DNA of 64,000 nucleotides from Sphagnum compactum (taxonomy: Eukaryota > Bryophyta > Sphagnopsida > Sphagnales). Positions 10,561 to 24,839 of the stretch are shown here, in pieces. Every line of letters begins with the position of its first letter. Position 1 is the stretch's first letter. The position numbers and the translations under genes are program-made. The DNA lies in assembly GCA_965153455.1 (NCBI GenBank), contig OZ234502.1, positions 12,245,495 to 12,309,494 on the forward strand, in the 5' to 3' direction. The notes under the pieces are model-generated. The model saw only the letters and a program-made list of their open reading frames with translations, ran no database searches and had not been told where the DNA came from.

Positions 10561-12986
10561 GATTTTCATTTTTTCTTACCTTTTTTTATAATTTTGTAGT
10601 TTTCAAAAAACAAATTCAATTTTTGAAATAACAGAACTTATGATAACCATTTGTAAAAACCGTTGTCGAAAGCTGGCTGGTATGAAATTGTCTGAGAACT
10701 AGCATTTTGAAACTCGGGGAAAATTACAAATTGCAATTTTCTTGAGACCCTTCCCTCCATGTGCTCCTTCAACTAACAAATGAATCTTCGATGTGGGAAG
10801 GTGTGTTCAAATACAAAGCAAAAACCCTTGGAGAACTTTACACTCAATTAAGACCTAGTTTTAGTTTGGTTTGTATGAATTGGAGCCAGAAGCGGAGGTT
10901 CTTTCTCACCAAAAGGGATACCCGCCCAACACTAATATGTAGTCGTTTTGAGTTTTGGATTGAATGTTGAATATGACGCATTTTTTAATTATTCATATAT
11001 CATACTTGCAATTGAGAAATCAACAACTCTTGTTCAAATATTTAATTTTTTGAAAAAAAAAAAGGTTTGACAATCCAAATTTTAATATTTCAAAAACTTT
11101 CCAATTGAATTGAATAATCAATAAAAAAAAAATAGCATCATGGATTTTCTATTTGTTAGGGGATCCCCAATGGGAAAGCCTACTAGAGGTTTGGGGGTTT
11201 GATTCTCATAGACTTCAACAAAAATCGAAAAAAATAATTTCTTTATTTCAACCAGTCCTTTCATTAATTAATTTGGGCCGAGCATCAGTCATATCTATGG
11301 TATGGAAATTTGGTATTAACTTTACTTATAAGTATTTGGATTGCTTGCTTCATTCTTGGTCATAAGAGCTTCTCCAATATTCTCAAGGATTAGGGTTGGC
11401 ATTGCTGTTAAGCTAGATTTCATGACCACCTTATGGGATCTAATTGTGACCTAGTGATTTCTTTCTTTTTCAATTTTGAAATGTAGGTGAATGGCAATAA
11501 TTCATAATATGATTAAAGCAAATAGACGGGTTACAAAAAAAAAAAGATTTCAAAAAGTAAAGTAGTATATTGTTTGCTACCCAGCTGGAGCTTGATACAA
11601 GACTTCGATCATTTTTTTATGAAAAAGTTCTGAAATTTTATTGCAACTTTACAAGGGAGAGAAAAACACAAAAATTGTAAAAAGGTTTAATTATGTAAGA
11701 GGTTTCTAGAGAACTTGCAAGCAACTCGCCTATATTTATTTATTGTTGGAATTCCATGAATTATTCTTTTTACTACCAAAAATGGGTTTTGAAAAATAAG
11801 ATAATTATTGGACACTCAAGTGCCGGACCTAAAAAGGTACTAGGATAATCATCAACTAATAGGTTAGGAACTGAGGAGAAGGGCCTTCTTAATCCTGAGG
11901 CAACAGGGAAGTGAGCAACAAGTCATTTGCAAACTTTTTGAAAGGAAATTCACCTTTAGATAGGCTACATATGTAAAACCTTTGTGTTTGTTAACTCATT
12001 CCTCACTGACCTCATAAAACCCTGGCAGGTTTTTCTCATTCTAACTAGAGAGCACTTGCCCACCATAAGATTTCCTCCACACCAATGGGGCCGTTGCATT
12101 TACCCATTCATTGTAATTTGACCTCTGACAGGCACTGGGCCTAAGTGTATCCATGAGCTTTACACTCTTCATAATACCCATTTTCTATATTTTTTCCACA
12201 ATACTTGCCGGGTATCATGAGAAACATTTTTAAAAAAAAACTAATCTGATTTTTATGCCCAGTAAAAAGCCCCAGCCCACATGCTTCTACCCTACATGTA
12301 AAACCCACCAAATTGCATAGAAATTGTTTCTCATGATGCCCACGATCATTTTCCCTGCCCTTCCCTTAATAAGTGTTTTAAAGGGGACCAGGCCCCATAT
12401 CGAGATCACATTAGTGGGGCACTAATGCGATATAAGAGTTAGGCTAAAAATGACTTTGTGAAGCTTGACTCCTTTAGGTGTTAGAAGACATCGAGACTTA
12501 AGGGTTTAAATGGGCTAAGGCAAGAGCTCAAGCTTTCATCGACCAAGAGGATGACTAGGGGTTATCCTCAGGATTATAATGTGAGCCACTATCCCCTTAA
12601 AACCCTCAAGTGTTGTTCGGGGGGTTGGCCCATTGAAGCACCTAGGACGATTAGAAGTTGTCCTTCTAAAACTTCAAGGCCGCCAAAAGAAGGTCAACCT
12701 TGAAACAACTTGGTGTTGTCCTGGTTGAAGTCCTCATTAGACCAACTTCAGCAGTTGGTTCCACGAGGCCTTGAATCAACCTAGGGTTGGCTTAGTTCTA
12801 AAGCCTTATGGGCCAACTCTAGGAGTTGGACACATGGTTGGCTCCAAGTTAGATTAGGACTTAATCTCAATAGCGAAATCTAACAAGTCTACATAAAGAG
12901 TTTGAGTCCATCATGAACGATCAAGACTTCAAAACTAACCAAGTGTGTCATGGGGTATGCTAATAATTAAGAGCTAAAGGAGGTGG
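10561..12986. other. AT-rich intergenic DNA, no gene
   Basis: Only short frames without recognisable domains. From about 12,590 to 12,850 there are several short palindromes built on CCAAC...GTTGG. They look like repeat debris, but I could not align them to the LTR that follows. Confidence 0.45.
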
Positions 12987-13909
12987 TGATGCACCCCCAA
13001 CTCCTTTGATGGATTCAACTGTGAGTCCAAAAGGTGAAAACAACGGAAGGACAAGGAATTGGGGCATGCTCCCTAGCTCGCAGCACTTTGGGGGTAAAGG
13101 GGCATGCTGGAGCTCTGGGATGGGGACTAGGATGAGTGGCAAGCAAGTCAATTATTCACACAAACCTGCACAAACCAAACAACAAGTTGTTTAATGCGTT
13201 ACGTAATTGAAACACTTTTGGTGCACAGACGAACCATTGACAAACATGGACTCACAAGACTCACCACGGCCCGAACTTGGGGGAAGCCACCACCTTCCCC
13301 CTTCTAGTATTATTTGTGCCTGGTCACGGGGCTAGCACCCAAATGTCATTTGTCACGAGACTCCCAAGTTGGGAGTCCCGAAATTCCCGAAATTGGGACT
13401 CTCGTGACTTTGGAAGCCCATAACTTCTTCTACATACCTTCGATTGAGATGAGGTTTTAAGCAAAGTTGTAACCCTTGTTGAAAGCTTTTCAATGGTGTG
13501 TGGAATGCCACCTTCACATAAATAAATTAGGCGAGTCTCAACTTTTAGTGGTCGAAAGTCAAATTGGCAATTTGATTCCCGGCCCTTCTTTTGGCCAAAA
13601 CTTATGTTTTAAGTATCCAAATGGATCATGTGAACCCATTTTAGACATTTAAGTTCTAAGAGTTTTCCAATGATATAAGGAACTTTTCAATCCTATGAGT
13701 TTTGACCCCCGCAATCGCCCTCTGAAGACTTGGGACTCCATCGAAACTCCAACTCCCAAAGTGGGAGTTCACTTGGGAGTGTGGGGGTTCATTCCCTCAC
13801 ATTCTCCTACACTCCCGGGAGCATGAAATGTGACTCCCGGGCTTCACTCTTGGCCTGCACCTTCATAAGCCCTTACTTTGGTCGCAAGCTCAAAACTAGG
13901 GTTGCGATA
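12987..13909 (+). mobile_element. Solo-LTR-like element, copy 1
   Basis: This is the same family as the copies at 49,175 and 50,487. It begins TGATGCACCC and ends GGGTTGCGATA, decayed versions of the TGTCGCA...TGCGACA termini seen in the youngest copy. The 5-bp flanks are GGTGG on the left and GGTGA on the right, a probable target-site duplication with one change. The length is 923 bp. The interior shares blocks in the same order with the other copies: a CACCACGGCCCG block, a stretch of repeated GACTCCC/GGGAGTC motifs, an ACTTTTAGTGGTCG block and a CTCCCGGGAG block. No internal retrotransposon proteins flank it, which fits a solo LTR or a non-autonomous element. Confidence 0.8.
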
Positions 13910-16900
13910 GGTGATGTGAAAAGAACTTGGCATGGCATGTGGAACACAAGGTGACCTTATTGTATTGGTTTTTAGGGTCACTTTTGGACTAAGACATGAA
14001 TGAGAAATGAGAAGGAGCTTGACTTTTCTTGTTTTGTTGATTTGTTTTTCAAAAGTTTTTTTAGTTTTATTCCTTATATTAAAGTTTCATTTTTTCTTTC
14101 AATTTTTCTTTGGTATTGGTGTGAAAACTAGATATAACACAAAAAGGACAATGATTCATTTAGGTTTTTCAATAGTACTATATAATCGCATAATTAATGG
14201 AACTCACAGTGTATATTTTGATCTCTCACTACCATTTTGCTTTGGTATTTATTGTATAAGATTTATCACTTGATAATCACAAATCATGTTAATTGGTCAT
14301 GCCAAACACATCAAAGAGGCATTGAAACACTTACAAAAGAATTTATTTCAATCCAATCTGAAAATATATTTAACTTATTTACAATGAAATGACTATGAAA
14401 CTATTTGCTACAAAAAATTGAAATTCAACATTACGCAAGAAATTAGTTAGCACCTCTTTTTCTTTTCAAATTATTGAAAATTATTTTCATACATTTGGTG
14501 GGAACAAACAAGTCTTTTGATACAAACGTTGACTTACTCTAAAATAATAATAAAATTCACACATGTATTGAAATAGCAAGCTCCAAAGCATAAACAAGAA
14601 ATCTATTCAATTCACAACCCTCACCATTCACATTGCAACTAAGGGTATTGCTTTGCCTTAACCATTTTCAATTGTAATTGCAAAAAAATGAAAGTATCGC
14701 ACTCACTTCATTATTTTGTCATTTGCAATTAAAGTTTATAGAAAAATTAAATATTTTGTAGTACCTGAATTTGAAGCTTACCTCACACCTATATGGTGGT
14801 TGATCATTTTGTTATGTATTTGAAATGCAAGTATTACAACATTATGACTTTGGGCACCTATTATAATACTTTCATATGAAATTAATTTTACTTGGGCTCT
14901 GCACTGGTTCGCTCTACTAGTGATGATGAATTGTTTTAAAAAAAGATATATATGTCATATTAATTGAATTAGATTTTTTTCTTTTTGTTAGTAAACAAAC
15001 AAAATTATTACCTTCCCAAAACACCTGTCATGGGTTTGATACCTAAGGGAATCATATTCAACCTAAACATGACCAAGTGAAGCCAAAAATAAAAAAGACT
15101 TAGTCTATTTTCCTCACATGTAAATAATGAAAACAATTAACTGATTTCTAGCTCTCACTTCCTTCTTTTGATTTTTGCCCCTTCTCGTTCTTCTCTGCAC
15201 TGAGGAAAGCTCACTTTTTTCTACGCTAAAACTTTCATCAGATATTCCATCATCATTTGCTGTTGAATATTATTTTTCTATTTTTTTTATCTCAATAGTC
15301 TTCTTCTCCAGATCGGACTTTCGACAATGATTCAATAAGGAGCAACGATTCACCTTTCTAGCAAATTGTCAAACTTTGATCTTTTTGGCGCATAATTGTT
15401 GACCAAGCAACCATTTATAAGTGTTATGGTTAACAACCATGGTGTAACTGTCTTAGTGACAAAAAAAAACCCTATACTTAATATGTAAAAATTAATTCTA
15501 ATTATCATTGTCACTAGAATATTATCATTGGAGGTTAGACAAAAATTTAATTCAAAGGTAAAAACAAAGTATAAGGAACCAAGACAATCAAGGTCAGAAT
15601 CCTTACCAAGGATTGCATTTTACATATGTCCTATAGGCATTGGTCTCTTAAATATCAAAATTGCATTTTAAATGTAATTTCTAGGACTGGATGTTAATAT
15701 TGAGACCAAACATGACTCATATTATAATAAAAATTATTTTTTTTTGCATGAGGATTTAAATTATAATAAAATGTATATATATAAATTTTTTTAACCATGA
15801 TGACAAATTTGAACTTTTTTGACCATTAAAAACATTTAGAATCAAAATCAACAACATACGTTAGAAGGATTCAATACATGTGCATTTAAAAATGTAAACA
15901 CATGTGGCCCTTCTTATGAAGTATATTAAAGCCCATAATAAATTTGAGAACATTTTAGAACGTTTGAATAACAAAGAACACATTCAGATTTTAGAGGTTT
16001 TAAGAGGACATTGTTAACAAGTGCTTTGTGTATGACAAAGGACTCTAATAACATAATGAAATGACTCCAAATTCATAGGAGTCCAATTTCATGAACACCA
16101 AAACATAATTATAAATTATGAATAAATAATTCATTAAATATAATTAATGGTGATTTTCCAAAATAATGTAAGTGCAGTTTTAAACATTGTCAACAACTTC
16201 CCTGGTTCCTTTACCTATGAATGTACCCTCAAGGGCAACAAGGTTTTTATAATACCTTTATTTGTCAAGGTTAACATTAGATCTCTTTTGGTGTCAATAG
16301 GTTTAGTTCATCATTAGTATATAGAAGGCACTATTACCTATAACTAGTTTGGCCCATGTACGTAGATGCATGTCGAGGGGTAATAGGTAGGTGGGGCGAA
16401 TAAGTATTTACTTAATTTTCGTGCAATAGTTTCACCTTTTAATGACAACATTCTCTAAATGGATGATGAGGGACTTTGGACTTTTCATGTTCCCAATGTG
16501 TTTCCATCAAATTCTTAATGTGTTCCACCAGTTGTTCACAATAGCACCACACTTTATCCCATAATTTTTGGCCAAAATTGTACTATCATAACCTATATAG
16601 TTGGGCCAAAGGGAAACATTTTAATAATTTTGTTTTGCCAAAGTGCAAACTTATAATTGGGGGTGTGTTGATAGTTTTAGAATTTTTTCTTATGGACAAA
16701 TAGGTCGTTGCTCCCAAAATATCCAAAACAAAACAGGAATTGAACTTTGTGATGCACCCCACAACTAAATAATTAATACAAAGAAAAGGTAGCGACAATA
16801 CACTAGTCCCCTTGGATCATGGATTCAACTTTGCAAAGGGTTTGTGAGATCTACTTGCAACAAAAGAAATTTTTTTATGAGGTTGGGAGAAGCCTTGAAA

Positions 16901-19900
16901 TAAGAGACATTTTGTTCCTAGGACTAAACCCTTATAAGGTATGTCCTAAAGAAGACAATGTGCATGGAAGGAACTCTAATCACTAGCTAGTTGTGAGAAT
17001 GACAATGGGGTTGTAGCAGTTGACATCACAACAATTAACCTAATTTTGACACAAGTGGGGTTTTACTATTATTAACAATGATGCACCATAATCAAAGGTG
17101 ACACCAAGATATCATTTCCACACCTTCCATAATCAAAACAATAAAGATGTTGTGCAACTCATGAACTCCTCCCCCACAAAATGTTGACTTCCTCTTAATG
17201 GTGTGTCCAATGCAAGCCAAGAAAAAGTGAATAATATGGTGATGTTGGTATGGCAACAACATAAGCAAATATGCATTTATCTAGTCAAAGAATTGTTCAT
17301 GTTACATTGATGACTATTAAGAAATCTCTATAGTGTGATCGCAAACAAATATTGTATTGGAGCCTTCTAAACATATTTAAAGGGACAACATTGACCAAGG
17401 ATTCAAAGGTTTTTAATTGTTAATGTTAAGAGATGGTGAAAATTTGATTCATTTGCACATTGCTAGTAGCCCATGTGTTGGATATAGAAGTTGCCAACAA
17501 AGGATGATTCTTTAAATTGTTTAAGAAGAAAGAAAAGATGGAAAGTTTCAACATTTACAATTATGCTAGATGGAGATAACATTTCCCAATTCCTTTGTGC
17601 AAGAAACAACCAAGCTTAATCAACAAGTCAAATGAAAATAGTAATTGAAAGCAACTTAATGATGTTCTGCATATAATTTGCAATAAGAGGATAGAAAAAT
17701 CTGATGTTCCAAACATGCAAAAGAAAAATAACAAATATTTGCATACATTAGGAGCTATGTGTTTAATCAAGAATGAAAATGCCATAATAATAATAATAAA
17801 ACATGTGCAAAATGATATTTGTTACATGATAACTAAAAAAAGATCATCAAGCAAATTTTCATGCAATATCTTGCATCCATTCTCTTCATTCTCTAAAATG
17901 AAGAGTGCAACATGTACATGCAATATTTTAATACCACAAAAATGTTGTCAAATGCATTTTGAAAATGCAAGAGCAAGTCATCAATGTTGGGAATACATTT
18001 ACACCCAATTTTAGATATGAAGGAAGATGTAGCTTAATGGTTTGATGATTGTGAATCGAGATAACCCCATTTCAACCTCTTTCACCTTTAGTGACCTTCA
18101 AATTAATGTGCCTTCAATGTAAGGGCCTTACATGTTTCAGTGTGAAGTTCTAGCACTTACCAAGGTATTGACATTGATTTAGCAAAAACATTAGGTAATA
18201 AATAGCTTTTAAAGGGTGAAAAATCAACCACCATTTTTATTATTGTACATGTAGCCCTTCTAGGGAAATATGCAATTACATTTTTGGTAGAGATGATAGA
18301 TATGGCCAAATACAACTGAGAAACCGTTGAAAAACTTCAATGAATTGTTCAAGAATTTGGGGGTTAATGTCAACTCTCACAAAGAGGGAGATGATGAGTT
18401 CCTATGGAGACTCACAATAAGCAACGACAATTTCCATAGATGGGACCCATGCCCTTGATGAAAGAACAACGTTGGAAGTGACATTTTGGTACTAATACCA
18501 AGATGAAAGGGCGAAAGAAAAAGCTTTCAAGTTGCATCAATTTTGTTTGTTTTTTGTGCATTGAAAAATGCACCTACTTCTTCATGGAAAGTGCCTTTTA
18601 TACTCAAATTGCAAGCCCAAAACGCTTACTTGACAAGGAGGTGAATGAATCCATACATACTTTTTATATGTTGCAAGATATTTGATATGACCTTTTGTCG
18701 AAAAAGCAAGGAGAGGAGATTACAAGATTACCATCCTCACATCACATGTGCCATGGAAAGTTAGTTGTTAGCACATTTGCAGTGCCAAATTATATATATA
18801 TATATATATAATTATTTTATATTATTTTTATTTATTTATTTTGTCATTTTCTTTCAGTAGTGAAAATAATGATATTTTACAATTAGGCACTATACTAAAT
18901 AATGAATCTAGTCTGCTTGAGAGTTTCTTTCAGATTTTCAGAACAGAAGGTAGGTATTTTTCAGAATTTCCAACAAAATCCAAAAATAATAAATTAGTGC
19001 CTAACCAGCCTAGGTACTATGGTAGTAGACATTGCTAATCAAATTACATCTCAACAAAATATGACCTAGGACCTAGCCCTGGCACCCGAATGCAATTGAC
19101 ATTTTTCCAATAACTTTTGAGTATAATCTTTACCTTTGCCGTGTTCCAAAGAAACAAGAACAAACAACCAAAGTATAGATTCGGAAAGGTTGAGGTTTGA
19201 TCCTAAAGGGAAAGCATCCACCAAAAACCATGAAAAAGAGGAGAAAACAAAAGAGACTTCCTCTTGGTTGGGTTTGGTTTTTTTTTTGTCCTTCATAATT
19301 GTTTAGCATTTCAGATGTCATCAAAGGACTTCCAAGTTCCTCAAAGCATGAGGAGGAACACATTACACATCAAAACTGAGTTAAGTAATCAAACTGATGT
19401 TAAGTTATGGCTTTTCTTTCGAGGTTCAAGTTGCGAATTTTTGTTCGCTTTGCAGATAACTTAGAAACGATTTTTTTGTCTTGCAACTAATGGCTTCATC
19501 TAGAACTTGATGGATTGAATGTTGTTTACATAATAAGAGCGAGACATGGAGGTGGGCTTGTTCAACAGGTGTAGACTAGTAGAATCTTTCTTGAAATTAG
19601 TTGGTACATGAAGCCCAACTAGTTGGATTGATCTCCATTTAGTAGGCCCATATAAGCAGATATTAGCCCAATTTTTCCATATTTTGTCCTATTTTGTCTC
19701 TAAGGATTGGTAATCCCTTAGGTTTGAACATCTTTGGAAATTATTTTCGGTTACCAATTACCCCATTTTGGTTGGGTGGCTCTTTAGGTAACATCTAACA
19801 TGATTTCTAACTATAATGAGTTGGGAACCCACAACCACTTGCATGGTGGTCATGTCCTAGCCATTAGGTTATTTTCCTTGATGCATTGAACACCTACCTA

Positions 19901-20985
19901 GCTTTTTTTTTTCCCTATTTTTCGGGCACCCATATAGACCTTACATTTTTTAACTGAAAAAAGTTTTACCTAGAAAAATTTTGTATGGAATTTTTATTTT
20001 ATTTTTCAAATTTCTAATGTCAAATCATATGTGAGCATCTTGAGAGGGATTTGGCATTAAATATCGCAAGGTTTTTACAACCTATCCAAAAAGTTCAAAA
20101 ACGCGTCGAGAAAATGCCACCCTTTCTAAAGTCCAAGTAGGAATCCGGCCAAAAAAAGACTCCAACTTTTTTCTTTTCAAAACACGGCAAATATTTTCCT
20201 TAAAAACATGGAATATATGACAGAACATTACCTTTTGATTAAGATTTTTTGAATTTTCACATTTGTACAAAATTTTGCACAAATTTTTTTTTCTGTCCAT
20301 AACAAGTGTGGTGAAAATTTGGTCACAATATTGGAGCAAATTATGGTAGAAAATTGGGGCAAAATCGCCTAAAAATAGGAGAAATTTTGATTCAAGGTTC
20401 AACAACAAGCAGCTGATTGTGTGACGACTCTACTCTTTATGGCAAGCTCAGATTTCACCTACAAACCTCCCTTACTGGATCTAGAACTTTTCATCCAGAT
20501 GCATACCTTTCATGAAACATGCCCATTCATCAGATTGCCACAAAATTCAATGTAATCTTTTGAATTTCATCCTGTCACTTAAATACAATCGAATTTTTTA
20601 CTTTAAAAAAAAATCTCACCCCATTTATGATGATCGCACTCAAGAAACTAATACTATGTTTTTTTTTCACTTTATTGATATCCCTATTTGGTCAAGTTTA
20701 AGCCAAAATTTAATGCTCAAATCGTATACACTCACACACAACCTCTTCCCTACGGCAAAGGCCAATGAACCTTCAAAGGTTGAAAATTCAACCACAGAGT
20801 GATGCAGTTGTGTTGTGATGTTGGATGACCTAAATAAAAGTCTATCTTTCTTGAAAATAGCCCCAATCCCAACTCTTCGACTAAAATGGTTGAAACATAT
20901 TTGACATTGTGATGTTAGTCCTGGCCCCCGGGGCCACGCACCCACCGCCTTTTTTTACTTATGGGGATCGGATAAAGCACCACTG
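13910..20985. other. AT-rich gene-poor region
   Basis: About 7 kb of AT-rich DNA with only short open frames, none with a recognisable domain. It contains a TA run at about 18,790-18,811. It is probably old transposon debris, but no family could be named from the sequence. Confidence 0.45.
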
Positions 20986-21326
20986 TAAGAGCATCTCCAC
21001 CAATGCTCAGTATGTGACCCTGCAAACATTTTTCTCACATCCAAGTTTTAGTTCCTAACTTTTTTTTCCAACCCCGCCCAGAAATTTCTGAATCCACGAG
21101 GGCAAGTAGGTGGGAGACTAGTAATAGCAACCCACTTGGACCAATCAAACTATCTACCCAATCAGAAACAGGGAGCAACAGTCGATAAATACAATTTGAT
21201 TGTGTTTATTAGGCTCTTCCAGGGCTCTGAAAGTTTGTCTATTTTTTCAGAATATCCAGTGGATTTGGTTGACTTCGTGGGGGGGGGGGGGGGGTCACAT
21301 ATTGAGCATTGGTGGAGATGCTCTAA
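20986..21326. mobile_element. Tourist-type (PIF/Harbinger) MITE with intact ends
   Basis: Terminal inverted repeats of 32 bp at 20,989-21,020 and 21,292-21,323 differ at one position. They begin GAGCATCTCCACCAATGCTC, close to the GAGCATCTCCA start common in plant Tourist-like MITEs (established knowledge). The element is flanked by the 3-bp target duplication TAA at 20,986-20,988 and 21,324-21,326. The body is 335 bp with no coding capacity, and a run of about 16 G abuts the right terminus. It depends on a Harbinger transposase that is not in this window. Confidence 0.9.
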
Positions 21327-24300
21327 ATGAGCTTGACTCATGTGAATCTAAGTGATGTTTGAAAATGACAATTGGGTTCTTTATTAATAAAAATGCCTAT
21401 CCAAAGTTCAAACACCTTAAAATAAATGTTGTTACAAAATAAAATACCTTATAAAAAGTACTTTGAACTAGGTATATCACATACGACAATATGTGATAGG
21501 GTTCACTTGGTTATGTAGTAGGGTTCAAGTCAACAATAGGGGTGGGACTTGGGACCCCGGAGGTTGACCTTGATGCAGAGGGTGGTTTGACCGTGAGAGT
21601 TGGAGTGAAAAATCTTCCCATTTTGACAAATGAGTTTAGTGAGTAGTTTGTTCATGGATCAAGTGGTGCATTGGAGTGAATTTTCGTCCACTTTGAAAAC
21701 TAAATTGTCAACTGAGCTTATGTTAGAGTTTTGAGAAAAAGCCCTAAAATCTGCAACTCTAGTGTTCCTCTCAGGGAAAAGGAATGTTGCGGAATGTTGC
21801 TCCCACAACACGGCGATATCATTGAGCCATTTCTGGAGATCAGCAAAAAGAGCTTGACTGATTATAACTTGCAACCTTAGGCCCAAATGTGACGAGTTTG
21901 GCTAGCTATTCTTAGTTAATGGACCATAACATTATCTTCCACAAAAGAGCATTAGAAAAATACTTAGTAAACAAGAGCCATTGAATGAGGAGGGGAAAAA
22001 AAAAAAACTCATATTTTTCTAAAACTTTCAACACAGTTATTGAGTATTTATCAAGAAATTCACAAATAATTTAATTTATGTCTAACTGGCCAACGTAGTA
22101 CTACTACGATAGTTAGACTGCATGGGTCATAAAAGGCTACCTATTGCCTTTTGAAATTGATATGTTTTTCCCTATACAAAATTTCCACTTGAATCGATTA
22201 TGACGGACAAAACCTTTGATCACTAATCCAAGTTTACAAACTTTTCATAAAAAGGATTCACGAACAATCAAGGTTTCAGTTAAGGCGACAAGCCAATTGG
22301 CATCCTTAAAGAAAGAAACATGAGCCTATGTCAAGAAATTCAAAGGACGGCTTTGAAGTCTCCACATTTGCACTCGAAGAGAGGAAAGAACAAACAACCT
22401 AAACTAAAGGATTAGAATATACATGTTGACATTGACCTTGAAAAAATCCTTTCTTATGGTTAAATACAATAGAAGCTCCCAACCAATGGACTAATATATT
22501 GAGCTGGTGGGTGATGTAGAAGTGATATCATAGAGTGGATTCTAGAATGCCAAAGTTTCTTCAATGAAATGTTTCAACAAGAGCTTTAGGTTTCATTAGT
22601 TGTTGTCCTCCCCAATGGCAATTTTTTCACCTTGATGACAATTCCACATGAAAACCTTTTCATATTTTGCCTTTTCATATCACTTTCCAATTGAAAATTC
22701 AATATTTTTGTTCTCCCAAGTAACACCAACACATCGGTATTTGAATTTAATTTAAGTCACATCATATTGAATAAAAATTTTAATCCTTTTCAAAAAAAAT
22801 TCTTTGAGATTGATTATATGGTTTCATGAATTTCTTGATGCAATCAATACACAACTTTCTTTTTTTTAGTGTCTTCAACATGTGAAGATTGAATTTCATG
22901 TTATAAAATAGTGGAAACGAAAATGATTTCATGGAAAATCTATATGCTTGTAGAGTTTTGTTTTGATGTTATAGGATTCAAGGAAAACAAACGAAAATTT
23001 ATTACTAGTTTGAATTTTTGTTACATTGATTGTCATTAGTAGTGTGGAGTAGAGAAGAGCCCAAAGGTGAAGATCATAATAAAATCAGCCATAACTCAAT
23101 AATGCACACATACATGAAATATCAATTGTTTTTTCCAGAAATTTTTATTTGTAGCCAAAGTGGCAATCATCTATAGGAAGACGTTTTAAATAGTGACAAT
23201 GATCCACCTACAAAACCAAAAATAAAACACAATATGGTATTTTAGCCAGATTCAACTATAAACCAAAAATAAAAGACAATTTCCTATTCATCTTTCTATG
23301 TTTTTTGGCTACACAATGAAAATGAAATACAAGAATCTTGCAATTTTTTACTTTCTTTTTTGACTTGTGCCAACTAGAAACCTCCAAAATCCCTTCTTTT
23401 GTCGAAAATTTAATTTCTTTTTTGCCAGTAATAAAAATAAAGTTGGAACTTACAAGGAGCTTTGGGGTCATTTCATTTGGTCAAACTTCGTCATTCCTTA
23501 ACATCCCAAGAAAGGTTTAACATTAATTGACAATAGGACAAATATATAAGACAATAAAAATTTAAAAAAATGTACTCGCGTGCTATTTGGTCACGTACAA
23601 GATCAAACGTTCCAAATTTGGCTAACATAATCCCAAAAACCTTATTCTTTCCACAAATGTTTTTTTTAAATCCCAAAAAAAAGAAAAAAAAAAAGGAAAA
23701 AAAACACCTTTGTGAGGGTCATAAGCCCCAATTTTATTTTTATTTTTTTCATTTTAATGATATCTCACACCGAAAATAAAGGCTGCAATGCAATGGAACA
23801 CATCTTAGAGATGCACTTAGGTACATTTAATTGGAGGTTCATTTTTTTACATACTTTGAATGGTATATATATATGTATAGTTGGAGTTTTTTATTATATG
23901 GGGGGTCGGGTGGGGATTTAATAATTGGTGGGTTATTCGGAACAAAATGAAATCGATGGAGAAAAAAACAAGGAAAAAAAAAAAAATTTAACTAATTTAC
24001 AACTCGTGTGATTTTTTGAAAATTCTATTATTTTACAAATATTTGACCCGCTTTTTCTTAACCCTAGGTTTGTTTCTAGCCACAATAGAAAAGAGGTTAC
24101 TAAAAAAGGTTAAATGGTAGTAGTGCTCATTTCCCTTGTTGGTGACTTTTTTTTTTCTTTTTTCTTTTTTTTGGTGTCTTTTTTCTTTCTTTTTTAATGG
24201 GGAGATTTTTATTTTTTCTTCCTCAAAAATTAGTCCAAGTCTTGGTCTAGTTCTACATTGTCTCTAGGTACCTACTGCCTATTTCTTGTGTAGACCCCTA

Positions 24301-24540
24301 CATCTATTACCCTATCTAGTAAGATACGTAGGCAAAGGACCTACCTATTACCCTAGTACCTTGGCCAACTCGACACTAATTATATTATTTCCAAAAGTGT
24401 TGAAATTTTCAGAAATTATTTCTTCCAAACCAAAAAATATTTGTGAAGGACAATAGTGAATACTTGGAAATATTTTTTCATTTGTTGAAATGAATTTCCC
24501 AAAATTAATTAATTACATATTCGATGGACGTGTGTTGAAA
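21327..24540. other. AT-rich intergenic DNA, no gene
   Basis: Short open frames only, with many poly-A/T runs and no recognisable domain. Confidence 0.45.
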
Positions 24541-24690
24541 TAGCCAAGGTTCTACGGTACCCACTGGTTCTAACTACCTACCTACTAGTTGTACGTGGTT
24601 TATGTAGGTGTGGGTCTAGTAACCTACTTGACAAAGGGCCTAGTACCTACTAGTTGTATCTACCTACCTACCTACCTTCCAACCTGCTTT
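24541..24690. repeat. CTAC/TAGG-rich low-complexity stretch
   Basis: Repeated CTAC and ACCTACTAGT motifs, ending in a CTAC tetranucleotide run near 24,660-24,680. Related motifs are scattered at 24,240-24,370 and again at 55.73-56.04 kb. Confidence 0.6.
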
Positions 24691-24839
24691 CCGGTTCTAG
24701 ATTGGATCGGTAGGTTGTTGGGGACGGGAGGACCCGGTTGGACTTTCGCTTGGTGTTTGTCTTTTCTTGCTCCTCGCGTTTTCGCTCTTTTGTTTTATTG
24801 TGCACTTGGCGGATGGCGCAGATCGGGAGCCGCGTAGAT

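Noticed and set aside
11150-11235. tRNA-like or SINE-like sequence (GGTTTGATTCTC near a poly-A-like tail)
   Set aside because: Only a weak B-box resemblance; no A box, no cloverleaf and no second copy seen.
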